Positions 7,749 through 17,855 of a DNA stretch of 64,000 bases are shown in pieces (the first letter of the stretch is position 1; each line of letters opens with the position of its first letter). The notes below the pieces were generated by a model, which did not search any database, was not told the origin of the DNA, and worked only from the letters and a program-made list of their open reading frames with translations. Position numbers and translations under genes: made by a program. Source of the DNA: Desulfonatronum thioautotrophicum (GTDB lineage Bacteria > Desulfobacterota > Desulfovibrionia > Desulfovibrionales > Desulfonatronaceae); the NCBI RefSeq assembly GCF_000934745.1, contig NZ_KN882168.1, forward strand, positions 124,001 to 188,000, written 5' to 3'.

Positions 7749-9725
7749 TTATGACACCTTGCTGCCTGGAGGGACAATACCCGAGGGAGCCAGCAGACGC
7801 AGCCCTTCGGGGGCATGTACCGCCAAGACCATTCCCTGGGACAGGGTACCGCGCAGTTTGCGGGGTTTAAGGTTGGCCACCACCACGACCTGCCGGCCGA
7901 CAAGATTCCCCGGAGACCAGTGTTCGGCGATGCCGGCCACGATGCTCCTGGGCTCGGCTTCGCCCAGATCCACATGCAGATGCAACAGCTTGTCCGCCTT
8001 CTGCACCGGTTCGGCTGAGATCACCGAGCCGATGCGCAGGTCCAGGCGCTGAAAATCCGCGAATTCCAAAAGTTCCAGGGTCTCGTCCTGTTTTTGAGCC
8101 GGCGTTGCATCCGGCTTCCCGCCAATGTTCTTGTCACCTTGTGCTCGTGCAACAGGCTTGGCCTGTTTGGCCTCGGACTTTTCCGACTTCAGTGTTTCCA
8201 GGCGAGGAAAAAGGCTGGAAGCAGCGGCCACCTTGGTTCCGGGTTCCAGACCTCCCCAGCGCAGAATCTCGTCAGCCAGGTGCGGCCATTGCTCCACCGA
8301 TGCACGCTGACCAAGCTGGCTCAACATCTCCTCGCTCTCCCCGGGCATCACCGGCCATAAATGAAGGGCAACCTTGCGCATGCCTTCCAGCAGGGTGTAC
8401 ATCACGGTGCCGAGAAGATCCGTCTGGCCCTGCTTGAAAAGGGCCCACGGCTGGGATGCATCCACATATTTATTCAACGCCCGGACCAGCACCCAGAGTG
8501 ACTCCAGCCCCAGGGAAAACTGGAAACGCTGAAAATGGGCCTGATAATTTTCCAGACATTCCGAGGCCAGCACATGCAGCGCCTCTTCTTCAGGACGAAT
8601 CGGGCCGGGAGACGGTGTTCGCCCCTGAAAATATTTCTGGTTCATGCTCAGCACCCGACTGAACAGGTTGCCGAGGTCGTTGGCCAGATCCGCGTTGAAG
8701 CGTCCGCGCAAGGATTCCTCAGACACATTGGCATCCTGCCCGAACTGCATCTCCCGGAGCAGGAAATAGCGAAATGGTCCGCGTCCGTACTTTTCAGCGA
8801 AATCCAGTGGTTCCACCACGTTGCCCAGGCTTTTGCTCATCTTGGTGTCCTGGACCAACCAGTAGCCATGGACGTTCAGATGGCGATAGAGCGGCAGTCC
8901 GGCGGACAGCAGCATGCAGGGCCAGAAGACGGCGTGCGGCTTGAGGATGTCCTTGGCCACCAGATGCTGGGCCTGGGGCCAGAATGTGGCAAACTGCTCC
9001 CCATCCGGCCATTCCAGGGCCGTGATATAGTTCAGCAGAGCGTCGAACCAGACATAGGTCACGTATTCCGGATCAAAAGGCAGCTCGATTCCCCAGGAGA
9101 GCCGGCTCTTGGGACGGGAAATGCAAAGATCCCCAAGATCTTCCCGCAAAAGCCCCAGGACTTCGTTGCGGTAGCGCTCTGGCCGAATGAAGTCCGGGTG
9201 GGCTTCAATATGCTTGCGTAACGGCTCAAGATACTTTGACATCCGAAAAAAGTAGTTCTTTTCCTGGATGAACTCCGGGGTGGTGAGGTGATCCGGACAC
9301 TGCCCGTCGCGCAACTCCTTCTCGGTGTAGAAGCGCTCGCAGCCAAAACAGTAATGTCCCCCGTATTCCCCGTGATAAATGTCTCCCTGGTCATAAATGC
9401 GCTGCAAAAACTGTTGCACGCGATGTCCATGGCGGGATTCGGTGGTGCGAATGAAGTCGTCGTATTCAAATCCCAGGGCGTCCCAAAGCTTTCGAAACTC
9501 GGCGCTGACCGTGTCAACGTAGTCCTGCGGAGTGGTTCCATGCGCATCAGCTGCACGGACGATTTTGTCGCCATGCTCATCCGTGCCGGTCAGAAAGAAG
9601 GTCTTGCGCCCCATTAATTTCTGAAAGCGAACCATGGAGTCGGCCACGGCCGTGGTATAGGCATGTCCCAAGTGGGGCCGGGCATTCACATAGTAGATGG
9701 GGGTGGACAAAAAAAATGGTTGCAC
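7749..9725 (-). CDS. metG: Methionyl-tRNA synthetase
   Basis: About 658 aa. It charges tRNA(Met) with methionine. Class I signatures: PIYYVNARPHLGHAYT at the N-terminus (HIGH-type) and KMSKSLGNVV near residue 300. A zinc knuckle is suggested by CFGCERFY plus GQCPDH. The last ~110 residues (FADFQRLDLRIGSV...KLLHLHVDLG...RSIVAGI) form the Trbp111-type tRNA-binding domain. GTG 9725 is chosen because GGAGG lies 7 nt upstream; TTG 9731 would be too close. Last gene of a minus-strand cluster recA-alaS-ricT-metG; 52 nt separate it from ricT. Confidence 0.96.
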   Translation of the reverse strand: MQPFFLSTPIYYVNARPHLGHAYTTAVADSMVRFQKLMGRKTFFLTGTDEHGDKIVRAADAHGTTPQDYVDTVSAEFRKLWDALGFEYDDFIRTTESRHGHRVQQFLQRIYDQGDIYHGEYGGHYCFGCERFYTEKELRDGQCPDHLTTPEFIQEKNYFFRMSKYLEPLRKHIEAHPDFIRPERYRNEVLGLLREDLGDLCISRPKSRLSWGIELPFDPEYVTYVWFDALLNYITALEWPDGEQFATFWPQAQHLVAKDILKPHAVFWPCMLLSAGLPLYRHLNVHGYWLVQDTKMSKSLGNVVEPLDFAEKYGRGPFRYFLLREMQFGQDANVSEESLRGRFNADLANDLGNLFSRVLSMNQKYFQGRTPSPGPIRPEEEALHVLASECLENYQAHFQRFQFSLGLESLWVLVRALNKYVDASQPWALFKQGQTDLLGTVMYTLLEGMRKVALHLWPVMPGESEEMLSQLGQRASVEQWPHLADEILRWGGLEPGTKVAAASSLFPRLETLKSEKSEAKQAKPVARAQGDKNIGGKPDATPAQKQDETLELLEFADFQRLDLRIGSVISAEPVQKADKLLHLHVDLGEAEPRSIVAGIAEHWSPGNLVGRQVVVVANLKPRKLRGTLSQGMVLAVHAPEGLRLLAPSGIVPPGSKVS

Positions 9726-9777
9726 GAGCAAACCTCCAAAGCGATTCTACAAAAAGATGGCCAAATTCAGGCGGTGT

Positions 9778-11226
9778 TCAGCGTTGTTCCGGGGCTGAAC
9801 CTGATTGTTTCTTGGGCTTGCGGCGTGATGATCGGGAACGGCGTTTGGGCTTGCCCGAGGTTGCGGAAACGGTCCCTCCGGGAGGTGGAGCCTCGGTGGG
9901 GGCATCGCTTGGCTCGACCTTGGCCTCTGCGGAAGGTGATGATTCCGTTCGGGACTTCCCTTTGCGTCCAGACCGCTTGGTTCTTTTTCGTCCTGAGGGA
10001 CTTTCCGAAGACACTTGCCCGGCATCCGGCTTGGTCTGGGAGTCCTTGTCAGGATATTCTCGGGGTTCCGTTGCCATGGCGGGAGCAACTGAGACGGATT
10101 TCCCACGTTGGTGCGTTGGGGCGAGGCCGGCTTCCTCCGGCCTTCCGGAACGGGGCGCCGTCCCGCGCCGATCAGTCTGCCCGCCTTCTCCAGGCATGGA
10201 AACCATGCGTCGCCACTCATCCAGATCCACTTCCCGCTCACCTCCGGGTTCCATGTACAGTGACAGGGTCCGGCGGAAATAGTTGGCTCTGATCACTTTG
10301 GCCGTGCCCAGAGATGTGGAAAACCGCTTGCCGATTTTCGGGCATTGATTCAAAAATTCATCATAGTTGGGCTGTTCATAACTCAAACAACACAGCAGAC
10401 GATTGCAGACACCGGAAATCTTTGCCGGGTTCAAAAACAGATTCTGCTCTTTGGCCATCTTGATGGTCGATGGCGCAAATTGACGCAAAAAGCGCTGGCA
10501 GCATACCAGTTGGCCGCAATTCCCCAATCCGCCGAGCATCTGGGTTTCATGACGAGCACCGATCTGACGCAATTCGATGCGAGTGCGGTATGCGCGGACC
10601 AGATCTTTGACCAATTCCCGAAAATCAATGCGACTCGGGGCGGTGAAGTAGAAGATCATCTTGCTACCGTCAAAAAGCAATTCCACGTCCACCAGTTTCA
10701 TGTCCAGCCCGCGCTCAGCCACGCATTCTCGGCAAAATAAATAGGCCTTGCGAGCCAATTCCCGATTTTCCCGGTCCTGGATCAGATCTTCTTCCGTGGC
10801 TGGTCGAAAGATGGCCGAAATCAGTGCCTGGCTCTCACCGTTCCTTTCGTGATTCTGGGGTGTTGCGGCTGCATGGTCGCTCCGCTCAGAGCGGGTTGAT
10901 GACTCAGGGCAGGACGAAATCCCACTTGCCCCTGCAGATGTGCCCGAAAAAGGTTGCTCCCCAGATAGTGCCTCCGTTGCATCGGAAGCTGGGAGCCCTG
11001 ACGGAGTCTGAACTGGCTGTTCAGGAAGCGTCAAATTCTCCGCATACATTCCGTTCGCCGTGGAGGCGACGTCCGTCGCGGGAGTCATACGCTCCACCTT
11101 GCCCATGTGCAGCTCACCCTCCACCTGAACCAACACAGGATCACCAAGAGAGACGACGTACGGGTCGGAACGGAATAACAGCAGACGATTACCTGAGGCG
11201 ATGCGCACAGCGAGGATATTGCTCAT
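9778..11226 (-). CDS. ricT: PSP1-domain protein, RicT/YaaT-like
   Basis: 482 aa. The PSP1 core spans about residues 100-310 and includes the Cys-rich stretch GGLGNCGQLVCCQRFL and CNRLLCCLSYEQPNYDE, which in B. subtilis RicT helps bind Fe-S clusters in the RicAFT complex. RicA and RicF partners are not seen here, so only the family, not the Firmicutes function, is supported. The N-terminal ~60 residues form a small beta domain. Residues about 80-140 are low complexity, and the C-terminal ~120 are Lys/Arg/Ser/Pro-rich and probably disordered. Only 12 nt separate it from alaS, so co-transcription is likely. Confidence 0.85.
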   Translation of the reverse strand: MSNILAVRIASGNRLLLFRSDPYVVSLGDPVLVQVEGELHMGKVERMTPATDVASTANGMYAENLTLPEQPVQTPSGLPASDATEALSGEQPFSGTSAGASGISSCPESSTRSERSDHAAATPQNHERNGESQALISAIFRPATEEDLIQDRENRELARKAYLFCRECVAERGLDMKLVDVELLFDGSKMIFYFTAPSRIDFRELVKDLVRAYRTRIELRQIGARHETQMLGGLGNCGQLVCCQRFLRQFAPSTIKMAKEQNLFLNPAKISGVCNRLLCCLSYEQPNYDEFLNQCPKIGKRFSTSLGTAKVIRANYFRRTLSLYMEPGGEREVDLDEWRRMVSMPGEGGQTDRRGTAPRSGRPEEAGLAPTHQRGKSVSVAPAMATEPREYPDKDSQTKPDAGQVSSESPSGRKRTKRSGRKGKSRTESSPSAEAKVEPSDAPTEAPPPGGTVSATSGKPKRRSRSSRRKPKKQSGSAPEQR

Positions 11227-11238
11227 GTTTCGCCCAGT

Positions 11239-13878
11239 TCAACCTGCGACCAGACTTCGAGCCTGCTCAAGAACCAGGGGGATGCCCCCTGGGTCATTCC
11301 CACCGGCCTGGGCCATGTCCGGCCTCCCGCCCCCCTTGCCACCCACAAGAGGGGCCAGAGCCTTCACCAGATTCGCGGCCGTAAATCGGGACTGCAGATC
11401 CTTGCTCACGGCAACGGTCAGCATGGCCTTGCCATCGGCTTCGGCAACCAGGACGATCACTCCGGAGCTGATTTTCGAGCGCAAGTCGTCCATCATCTCC
11501 CGCATGGCCTTGGCGTCCTGGACTTCCACAGCCGCGGCCAACAAGGGAACACCGGCCACGTCCTCGACCTGGGCCGCCAGCCCGGCCCCCTGTCCGGAAC
11601 GTAACTGGCCCTCCAAAGCCTCTTTTTGCTTGACCGTCTCCCGATACTGGGAAAGCAGGTTTTGCATTTTTCCGAGGAGATCCGTTGGTGTGGCTTTGAG
11701 GAGAATGGTGGCTTCCCGGAGGATCGCGGTTTGATTGCGCCAGTGTGCCAGGGCCTTAAACCCGGCCAGGGCCTCAATGCGGCGAACCCCGGCGGCAATC
11801 CCGGACTCGGAGAGAATTACGAAGCTACCGGCTTGACCGGTCGAGCACAGGTGGGTTCCACCGCACAATTCCGTGGACAACCCGGGAACGCTGACCACCC
11901 GGACCTCCCGTCCATACTTTTCCCCGAAAAACGCCAGTGCGCCACGCTCTTGCGCATCTTCAGGGGTCGTCACCACCACATCCAGGGCAATATCTTTCAT
12001 GATGGCCTGGTTTACGTCGTCTTCTACGGCGGAAAGCTCTTCCGGGGTAAGCGCCATGGTATGGGTGAAATCGAATCGCAGGACATCCGGTGAAACAAAG
12101 GAACCGGCTTGGCGGACATGCTCGCCAAGGACCCTGCGCAACGCAGCCTGGAGCAGGTGGGTGCAGGTATGGTGGCGGGCGGTGTCCAATCGCAGACCTT
12201 CGGAGACCTGCAGCTCCACCTCCTGGTCCAGGAACAGTTCTCCTTCACGGACGCTCAGAAGCTGAACAGCCAGGTCCTGGCCGACCTTGACCACATCCGT
12301 GACGTCCCCCAGGCCCGTTGTCGACAGTACATGACCTTGATCACCGACTTGTCCCCCCGAGGCAGCGTAAAACGGCGTTCCAGCTACCACCAGCCAGCCG
12401 GTTGCGCCCGCTGACAGCTTGTCCACGCTGACGCCGTGGGCATCGGTTAACGCCGTGATCCGACTTCGCGTCGTGATGTTGTCGTAGCCGACGAATCGAG
12501 TACTCAAACCGGCTTCCAACAGATGGCCGAACAGTACGGCCGGATCGTTCTCACCGCTACCTTTCCAGGCCGATTTGGCCCGTTGCTTCTGCTCGGCCAT
12601 GCAGTTCCGGAATCCGTCTTCATCCACGGCAAAGCCCTGCTTGCCGGCCACGTCGTGGACAATGTCCACAGGAAAGCCGAAGGTGTCGTAAAGCTTGAAA
12701 ATGGTCTCTCCGGAAACCCGTCGCTCTTCCCGGGCAGCCAGTGTCTCCAGTTCCTCAGCCAGCAATTTCAACCCCTTGTCCAGGGTCTGCCCAAAGCGCT
12801 CCTCCTCCTGCATCACCACTCTACCCATGAAGGTTTGGCTCTCCAAAAGCTCGGGGAACGTCTCGCCCATCATGGAGCAGACATGGTCGCACACTTTGTG
12901 CAAAAAGGGGCCCTCCAGCCCCAACAGCCGCCCGAAACGAAACGCCCGTCGGACCAAACGCCGTAGAACATAGCCGCGTCCCTCATTGGACGGGACGATC
13001 CCATCGGCGACCAGAAAGGCTACGGAACGGCCATGATCCGCGATCACGCGCATGGCCGTATCGCCATCTTCGGTGGTCCCGTAGGATCTCCCGGAGAGTT
13101 CGGAGATCTGGGCAATCAACGGAGTGAACAAATCGCAGGCAAAATTGGAATAGACCCCCTGGCAAACCGCACTTATCCGCTCCAGCCCCATCCCCGTGTC
13201 AATGCTCGGCTTGGGCAAGGGATGCATCGTGCCCGAGGCGTCCCGCTCGTACTGCATGAAAACCAGATTCCAGATCTCCAGATACCGGTCACATTCGCAC
13301 CGACCAATACCACAGTCCGGACCACAGGACATGGCCTCTCCCTGGTCTATCAGGATTTCCGAGCAGGGCCCGCATGGGCCAGTATCCCCCATGGACCAAA
13401 AATTGTCCTCCTCGTCCAGACGGAAGATCCGCTCGCCGGGAATACCCGCCACCCGCTTCCAGATCTCTTCAGCCTCGTCGTCTTCACGGAACACCGTAAC
13501 GTAAAGCCGTGTCTTGGGCAGTTCCAGTTCCTCGGTCAAAAACCGCCATGCAAAATCAACGGCCTCGGCCTTGAAGTAGTCGCCGAAAGAAAAATTGCCG
13601 AGCATTTCGAAAAAGGTATGATGCCGGGCCGTGCGTCCGACATTCTCCAGATCGTTATGCTTTCCCCCAACGCGCAGACATTTCTGGGAACTGACAGCCC
13701 GGCCGGATTCACGCTTTTCCTGCCCCAGAAAGGCCTTCTTGAACTGGACCATCCCCGCGTTGGTGAACAGCAACGATGGATCTTCCCGTGGCACAAGGGA
13801 AGAGCTGGCCACGATTTCATGGCCATTACGGGCAAAAAAATCTAAAAATTTCTGGCGAATGGATGCAGCAGTAATCAC
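11239..13878 (-). CDS. alaS: Alanyl-tRNA synthetase
   Basis: 879 aa, the normal bacterial length. N-terminal class II catalytic domain ([22 protein letters not shown]), editing domain with the zinc-binding [12 protein letters not shown] and [12 protein letters not shown] motifs, and the C-terminal DHHA1-like domain with [15 protein letters not shown]. It charges tRNA(Ala) and deacylates mischarged Ser/Gly-tRNA. Start is GTG at 13878 with GGAG about 9 nt upstream. It follows recA by 53 nt, the classic recA-alaS arrangement of this group. Confidence 0.97.
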   Translation of the reverse strand: MITAASIRQKFLDFFARNGHEIVASSSLVPREDPSLLFTNAGMVQFKKAFLGQEKRESGRAVSSQKCLRVGGKHNDLENVGRTARHHTFFEMLGNFSFGDYFKAEAVDFAWRFLTEELELPKTRLYVTVFREDDEAEEIWKRVAGIPGERIFRLDEEDNFWSMGDTGPCGPCSEILIDQGEAMSCGPDCGIGRCECDRYLEIWNLVFMQYERDASGTMHPLPKPSIDTGMGLERISAVCQGVYSNFACDLFTPLIAQISELSGRSYGTTEDGDTAMRVIADHGRSVAFLVADGIVPSNEGRGYVLRRLVRRAFRFGRLLGLEGPFLHKVCDHVCSMMGETFPELLESQTFMGRVVMQEEERFGQTLDKGLKLLAEELETLAAREERRVSGETIFKLYDTFGFPVDIVHDVAGKQGFAVDEDGFRNCMAEQKQRAKSAWKGSGENDPAVLFGHLLEAGLSTRFVGYDNITTRSRITALTDAHGVSVDKLSAGATGWLVVAGTPFYAASGGQVGDQGHVLSTTGLGDVTDVVKVGQDLAVQLLSVREGELFLDQEVELQVSEGLRLDTARHHTCTHLLQAALRRVLGEHVRQAGSFVSPDVLRFDFTHTMALTPEELSAVEDDVNQAIMKDIALDVVVTTPEDAQERGALAFFGEKYGREVRVVSVPGLSTELCGGTHLCSTGQAGSFVILSESGIAAGVRRIEALAGFKALAHWRNQTAILREATILLKATPTDLLGKMQNLLSQYRETVKQKEALEGQLRSGQGAGLAAQVEDVAGVPLLAAAVEVQDAKAMREMMDDLRSKISSGVIVLVAEADGKAMLTVAVSKDLQSRFTAANLVKALAPLVGGKGGGRPDMAQAGGNDPGGIPLVLEQARSLVAG

Positions 13879-13931
13879 GTTTGGATGCTCCTGAGCTGAC
13901 GATGCCGTTAATTTTTGAGAAGGGGTGAAAT

Positions 13932-15005
13932 TTAGGATGCGCCTTGCGGGTCATCCGTCTGCGGCGCGGAAACCACCATGTCCTTTTCCTCGGCCATTCC
14001 CAGGTGGCGTAGCAGTTGATCCTCTATGGATTGGCGCAGGTCCGGGTTTTCCTGCAAAAAAGCCCGAACGTTCTCGTATCCCTGGCCCAGCCGTTCGGAG
14101 CCAAAAGAAAACCAGGAGCCGCTCTTATCCACAATTTTGTGATCTACTCCCAACTCTAAAATTTCACCTTCCCGGGAAATGCCTGTACCATACATGATAT
14201 CGAAAACCGCCTCCCGAAACGGTGGGGCAACCTTGTTCTTGACCACCTTGACCCGGGCTTTGATGCCCACGGACTCGTCCTTGTCCTTGATGGTCTGGAT
14301 CCGTCGAATATCCAGACGCACCGAGGCGTAAAACTTCAATGCGTTGCCCCCCGGTGTCGTTTCCGGGCTGCCGTAGCCCACTACTCCGATTTTCATCCGG
14401 ATTTGGTTGATAAACAGCACGGACGTCTTGGACTTGTGGATGGTCGCGGTGAGCTTGCGCAGCGCATGAGACATCAAGCGCGCCTGGGACCCGACCTGGG
14501 TTTCCCCCATATTCCCCTCCAGTTCGGATTGGGGAATCAGGGCGGCCACCGAATCAATGACGATCAGGTCCACCCCGCCGGAACGGACCAGCATATCCGC
14601 GATATCCAGGGCCTGCTCGCCGTAGTCCGGCTGGGAAATCAACAATTCATCCGTCTTGACCCCAAGACGGCGGGCATAGGTCACGTCCAAAGCATGCTCC
14701 GCGTCGATGAAGGCGCAGATTCCGCCCATCTTCTGGGCCTCCGCGATCATGTGCAGGGCCAGTGTGGTCTTGCCCGAAGACTCCGGTCCATAAATCTCGG
14801 TCACTCTCCCCCGGGGAATACCGCCAATACCCAGAGCCAAATCCAGGCCGATGGAACCGGAAGGGATGGCCTCGATGGCCTGATGGGCGTCATCGGAAAG
14901 GCGCATGACCGAACCTTGGCCGTATTTGCGTTCAATGGTCGTCAAAGCGGTCTGCAACGCCTCCCGACGGGCGTCCTGCGGTTCAACTGCGGGTTTGCGA
15001 GCCAT
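13932..15005 (-). CDS. recA: Recombinase RecA
   Basis: 357 aa. Walker [14 protein letters not shown], Walker [13 protein letters not shown], loop 2 region [35 protein letters not shown]. It polymerises on single-stranded DNA, drives strand exchange and triggers LexA self-cleavage. ATG 15005 is chosen over ATG 15011 because AAGGAG lies 6 nt upstream of it. First gene of the recA-alaS-ricT-metG cluster. A good promoter and four tandem repeats lie upstream. Confidence 0.97.
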   Translation of the reverse strand: MARKPAVEPQDARREALQTALTTIERKYGQGSVMRLSDDAHQAIEAIPSGSIGLDLALGIGGIPRGRVTEIYGPESSGKTTLALHMIAEAQKMGGICAFIDAEHALDVTYARRLGVKTDELLISQPDYGEQALDIADMLVRSGGVDLIVIDSVAALIPQSELEGNMGETQVGSQARLMSHALRKLTATIHKSKTSVLFINQIRMKIGVVGYGSPETTPGGNALKFYASVRLDIRRIQTIKDKDESVGIKARVKVVKNKVAPPFREAVFDIMYGTGISREGEILELGVDHKIVDKSGSWFSFGSERLGQGYENVRAFLQENPDLRQSIEDQLLRHLGMAEEKDMVVSAPQTDDPQGAS

Positions 15006-15053
15006 GATCATCTCCTTGAGATTGCCGGCGGTTCACGTATTCAAAAGTCGAAA

Positions 15054-15082
15054 AGTGTAACAAAAGAGTGCTGTATGAGCAA
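15054..15082 (-). promoter_or_regulatory. Putative recA promoter
   Basis: On the minus strand TTGCTC (15077-15082) and TACACT (15054-15059) are spaced by 17 nt, about 50 nt upstream of the recA start. Confidence 0.55.
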
Positions 15083-15084
15083 CC

Positions 15085-15132
15085 AAACGTCATGCCAAAA
15101 CGTCATGCCAGACATCATGCCCGACATCATGG
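15085..15132. repeat. Four tandem 12-13-bp repeats just upstream of the recA promoter
   Basis: Units on the plus strand: AAACGTCATGCC, AAAACGTCATGCC, AGACATCATGCC, CGACATCATGG, periods 12, 13 and 12 nt. On the recA strand the core is GGCATGAYGT. They abut the -35 box. They do not match the E. coli or Gram-positive LexA boxes. Confidence 0.7.
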
Positions 15133-15279
15133 CGACTGCAATGGTGCACCTGTACCAGTGACAGCCTTTTGCGGCAGCCTTCTGCGGCAGCCTTTTGCCA
15201 AAGCGCAGGGCATCAGCGCGGACCACACACCCCCACCCGCGCCAGCCATCGTCCCGTATTTTTGAAGGGAGGGGCCACT

Positions 15280-16269
15280 TCAGATAAATGTCAAACCAAA
15301 CTTCCAACCTTGAAAGTTTTCTCCGGTAATATAGGATCCCCCCAGAGAGATTCGGGAAAAGAGATTCCTGAATGGACCGACATCCAGGATCAGGTTCATA
15401 CCGAATTCATAAAAATGGTGCAGATGCATTCCCTTATTGAAATCCCCGAACAAATCCGTTCGAGAGACAAAGGGCTTGATGGAAAGCTCGCGATCCAACA
15501 AATTCAGCCCGGTCGGCAGTTCGTAGTCCAAAGTTGTGCCCAGGAAGCTGCTGTGGGCGGAAAAATCCACGAAACTGCTCTTGGAACGCCAAGGCCTGGA
15601 ATATTGGTAGACATACTGCAGATCAAACCCAAAGAGCCCTGGCCCCAATGGATAGTCCAGGGAATGTCGTAGTCCGCTGCTCACGGAATAGAGGTCAACG
15701 GTGGTGTTGTACGCATCCCGGTCCAATTCGGGAAAGAGTTCAATTATTTCTCGCATGAACCGGGTATTGAACTCATACAGATACTCGATATGGCTATACG
15801 CGACACCGAGAAACGGCTCCAGGGTAAAACCCGGCCGATATTCCCAACTTGCTCCGGTCTTCACCCCGAAACTGTTCGTCCGACTCCGGTCCCGATCCCG
15901 AACATCGAGATCCTCGGGATAATAATCCGCTGAACGATAGGTCACGGACGTCCTGGCGTGACCATAAGACAAGGTTACAAAAGGCCGCAACCGATTCTCC
16001 GCCGGAACGAGATAATATCGCAAAGGGGCCTTGAACACCTTCAGGGAGTAGTCTTCATCAATATCACTGGAAAAAACAAAATTGCCTTGCGTGACTCCGG
16101 TCTGCGACGTAAAGGTGATCAGAATGGAGCTGGTGAACTTGAAAAAATCTTGCATCTCAGCCCGAAACTCCTCCAACACATCCCCGGACAACTGCTGTGC
16201 CTGCGCGAATTTCCCGGTCTGAACCACGAAAAGGCTGAGCAGAACGACCATCAAAAACCACCGTTGCAT
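15280..16269 (-). CDS. Predicted outer-membrane beta-barrel protein
   Basis: 329 aa. I do not recognise a named family. A clear signal peptide (MQRWFLMVVLLSLFVVQTGKFAQA, cleaved before QQ) is followed by alternating aromatic/polar strands (RPFVTLSYGHARTSVTY, GVKTGASWEYRPGFTLEPFLGVAYSH) and a C-terminus ending in the aromatic-rich GWKFGLTFI, all typical of an outer-membrane barrel. Start ATG 16269 is preceded by AAGGGGGG; the frame continues upstream but would spoil the signal peptide. It stands alone between recA and the phoU region. Confidence 0.65.
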   Translation of the reverse strand: MQRWFLMVVLLSLFVVQTGKFAQAQQLSGDVLEEFRAEMQDFFKFTSSILITFTSQTGVTQGNFVFSSDIDEDYSLKVFKAPLRYYLVPAENRLRPFVTLSYGHARTSVTYRSADYYPEDLDVRDRDRSRTNSFGVKTGASWEYRPGFTLEPFLGVAYSHIEYLYEFNTRFMREIIELFPELDRDAYNTTVDLYSVSSGLRHSLDYPLGPGLFGFDLQYVYQYSRPWRSKSSFVDFSAHSSFLGTTLDYELPTGLNLLDRELSIKPFVSRTDLFGDFNKGMHLHHFYEFGMNLILDVGPFRNLFSRISLGGSYITGENFQGWKFGLTFI

Positions 16270-17002
16270 GACACCCCCCTTCTCGGATAAAAAAGTCTTG
16301 TTTTCCAGGCCATACAAAAACCCTCTCTTTTCCGGCTCACTGGCCCTGGCGCGTTTGGCTGGATTGGCCCGATTGCTGTCTTTGCTATATCGCTTTGACC
16401 AGTTTCACAATTGGATCAAGCCATGCATCAACCTCAATCGGACGTGCCTTTGTTACCCAGCGCGAGAAAATCCGAGACTGCATGCGGCCTTACCAGTCAG
16501 ATTCACGGAGAATCATTGCCGCATACAAGATAGAATACAGGACATCTCCGCACCAGTTTTTCCTTAGGCTGGGTATCAATTTCACCCAACTGTCACAAAA
16601 CCTCAACACAATCGTCATCTTTTTCGGATAGCATTGTAAATTGTCTGTTCGACCGGCAATATGACCTCAGATGCAAACAAGAAACAGAACGCTCATCGTC
16701 GTGGATGAGGTGAATATCCGCATCTTTCCGGTATGCTTTGACTTTTAAACTCTCAATGTTGATCTCGCTAGATACCCCAAAAGGTTTTCACCACGTAATG
16801 GCTGCAGCCACACTCAGACTGTTCGGTTTCCCTGGCTTCCAGGTTTTCGTTCAGGCGCAAATATGTTGACCGCGAAAACAGCTTTCCTTCTGGAATCAGG
16901 AAGGCAAAAACCACTTCCGGAGCAGGCTTTTTCGTCCATCAATGCTCCCAACAATGCGCATCACCCGGGCGGATTCCATCCCAACCCTTTTCGGAGACTT
17001 GC
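16270..17002. other. 733-nt intergenic region upstream of phoU
   Basis: No gene is supported on either strand. The only clear signal is the run of Pho-box-like 11-mers at 16590-16622, followed by an AT-rich stretch (ATAGCATTGTAAATT) that could hold a -10 box. This would give an untranslated leader of about 350 nt before phoU. The leader shows a weak 7-bp hairpin (CCTTCTG/CAGGAAGG) near 16889-16907 and nothing else I can name. Confidence 0.5.
16590..16622 (+). promoter_or_regulatory. Pho-box-like array (three 11-bp direct repeats)
   Basis: CTGTCACAAAA, CCTCAACACAA and TCGTCATCTTT are contiguous 11-mers resembling the PhoB consensus CTGTCAT(A/T)4. They lie upstream of two phoU genes, which fits phosphate control. 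Confidence 0.5.
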
Positions 17003-17662
17003 ATGACCACTTTTTTCATGAATCGCCTTGAGGAACTCAAGATATCGGCCACGAGCATGGCGGCCCTGTGCGAAAAGGCCCTGGACAAGGCTCAACGCGG
17101 TTATTTCCAGCGCGACACCAGCCTGGCCAAGGAAGTCATGGCCGGAGACGAGCAGATCAACTTTCTGGAATTGGAGGTGGACCAGGCTGCCCTGAAACTG
17201 CTCGCCCTGGACCACCCCATGGCCAAGGACCTGCGATACATCGTCGGAACAATGAACATTGGTTTGGACCTGGAGCGCATTGGCGACGAAGCCTATAACA
17301 TTGCCAGGAGATCCCTCTTTTTGTCCGGCCGCCCCCCGCTCCCCTATTTTCCGGCCATGGAGAACCTTGGCCAAATGGCCATGGACATGCTGTCCGGGGC
17401 CATTGCCGCCTACCTGAATGGCGACGCGGAGTCGGCCCTGGAAATTTGCCAGCAGGATGAAAAAGCCTCCACGGAAACCGTCAAGGTTATCAAGGCCTTG
17501 ATCGATTACATGGTCAACGAGGCTCCGGCCGTGGAACGCTGCGTCCACTCCATATTCATAGCCCGTTCCCTGGAACGAATCAGCGACCTGTCCTCGAACA
17601 TCGCTGAATCCGTCCTTTTCATCACCAAGGGTGTCAACCTCAAGGCCGGTTGCAGGCGCTGA
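17003..17662 (+). CDS. phoU: PhoU-family phosphate regulator, paralogue 1
   Basis: 219 aa, made of two PhoU three-helix repeats (about residues 15-105 and 118-205). Conserved E/DxxxD metal-binding signatures are seen at NIGLDLERIGDEAYNIAR and IARSLERISDLSSNIAE. PhoU proteins link the Pst transporter to the PhoR/PhoB system and repress the regulon in high phosphate. No pst or phoBR gene is in the window. A second, diverged copy follows at 17856, with a structured repeat between them. Confidence 0.92.
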   Translation: MTTFFMNRLEELKISATSMAALCEKALDKAQRGYFQRDTSLAKEVMAGDEQINFLELEVDQAALKLLALDHPMAKDLRYIVGTMNIGLDLERIGDEAYNIARRSLFLSGRPPLPYFPAMENLGQMAMDMLSGAIAAYLNGDAESALEICQQDEKASTETVKVIKALIDYMVNEAPAVERCVHSIFIARSLERISDLSSNIAESVLFITKGVNLKAGCRR

Positions 17663-17695
17663 TCCTTGGCTGAGTATTGAAAAAGTCTTCATCCA

Positions 17696-17819
17696 CAGTC
17701 CGTTCAAAAATTCCAAGAGCAAGGAGCAAAAGAAGTTCAAGATCGAAGCGTAGTTATTCATACGTGAGAGCTTGAACTTTTTGCAGCGACGCAGCAATTG
17801 GAAGTTTTCCAGCGGGCTG
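17696..17819. repeat. Structured intergenic repeat, copy 3 of 3
   Basis: Sits between the two phoU genes. Outer arms CAGTCCGTTCAAAAATTCCAA against TTGGAAGTTTTCCAGCGGGCTG; inner stem AAGTTCAAG/CTTGAACTT; central CGTA/TACG. Compared with copy 2, both sides of the inner stem changed together, so pairing is kept. Confidence 0.88.
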
Positions 17820-17855
17820 TTAGCGTAAACGGTATTTACTCCGGAGAAAAACATC

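Noticed and set aside
15085-15132. CRISPR-like tandem repeat
   Set aside because: The units are contiguous 12-13-mers without spacers, so they are direct repeats at a promoter.
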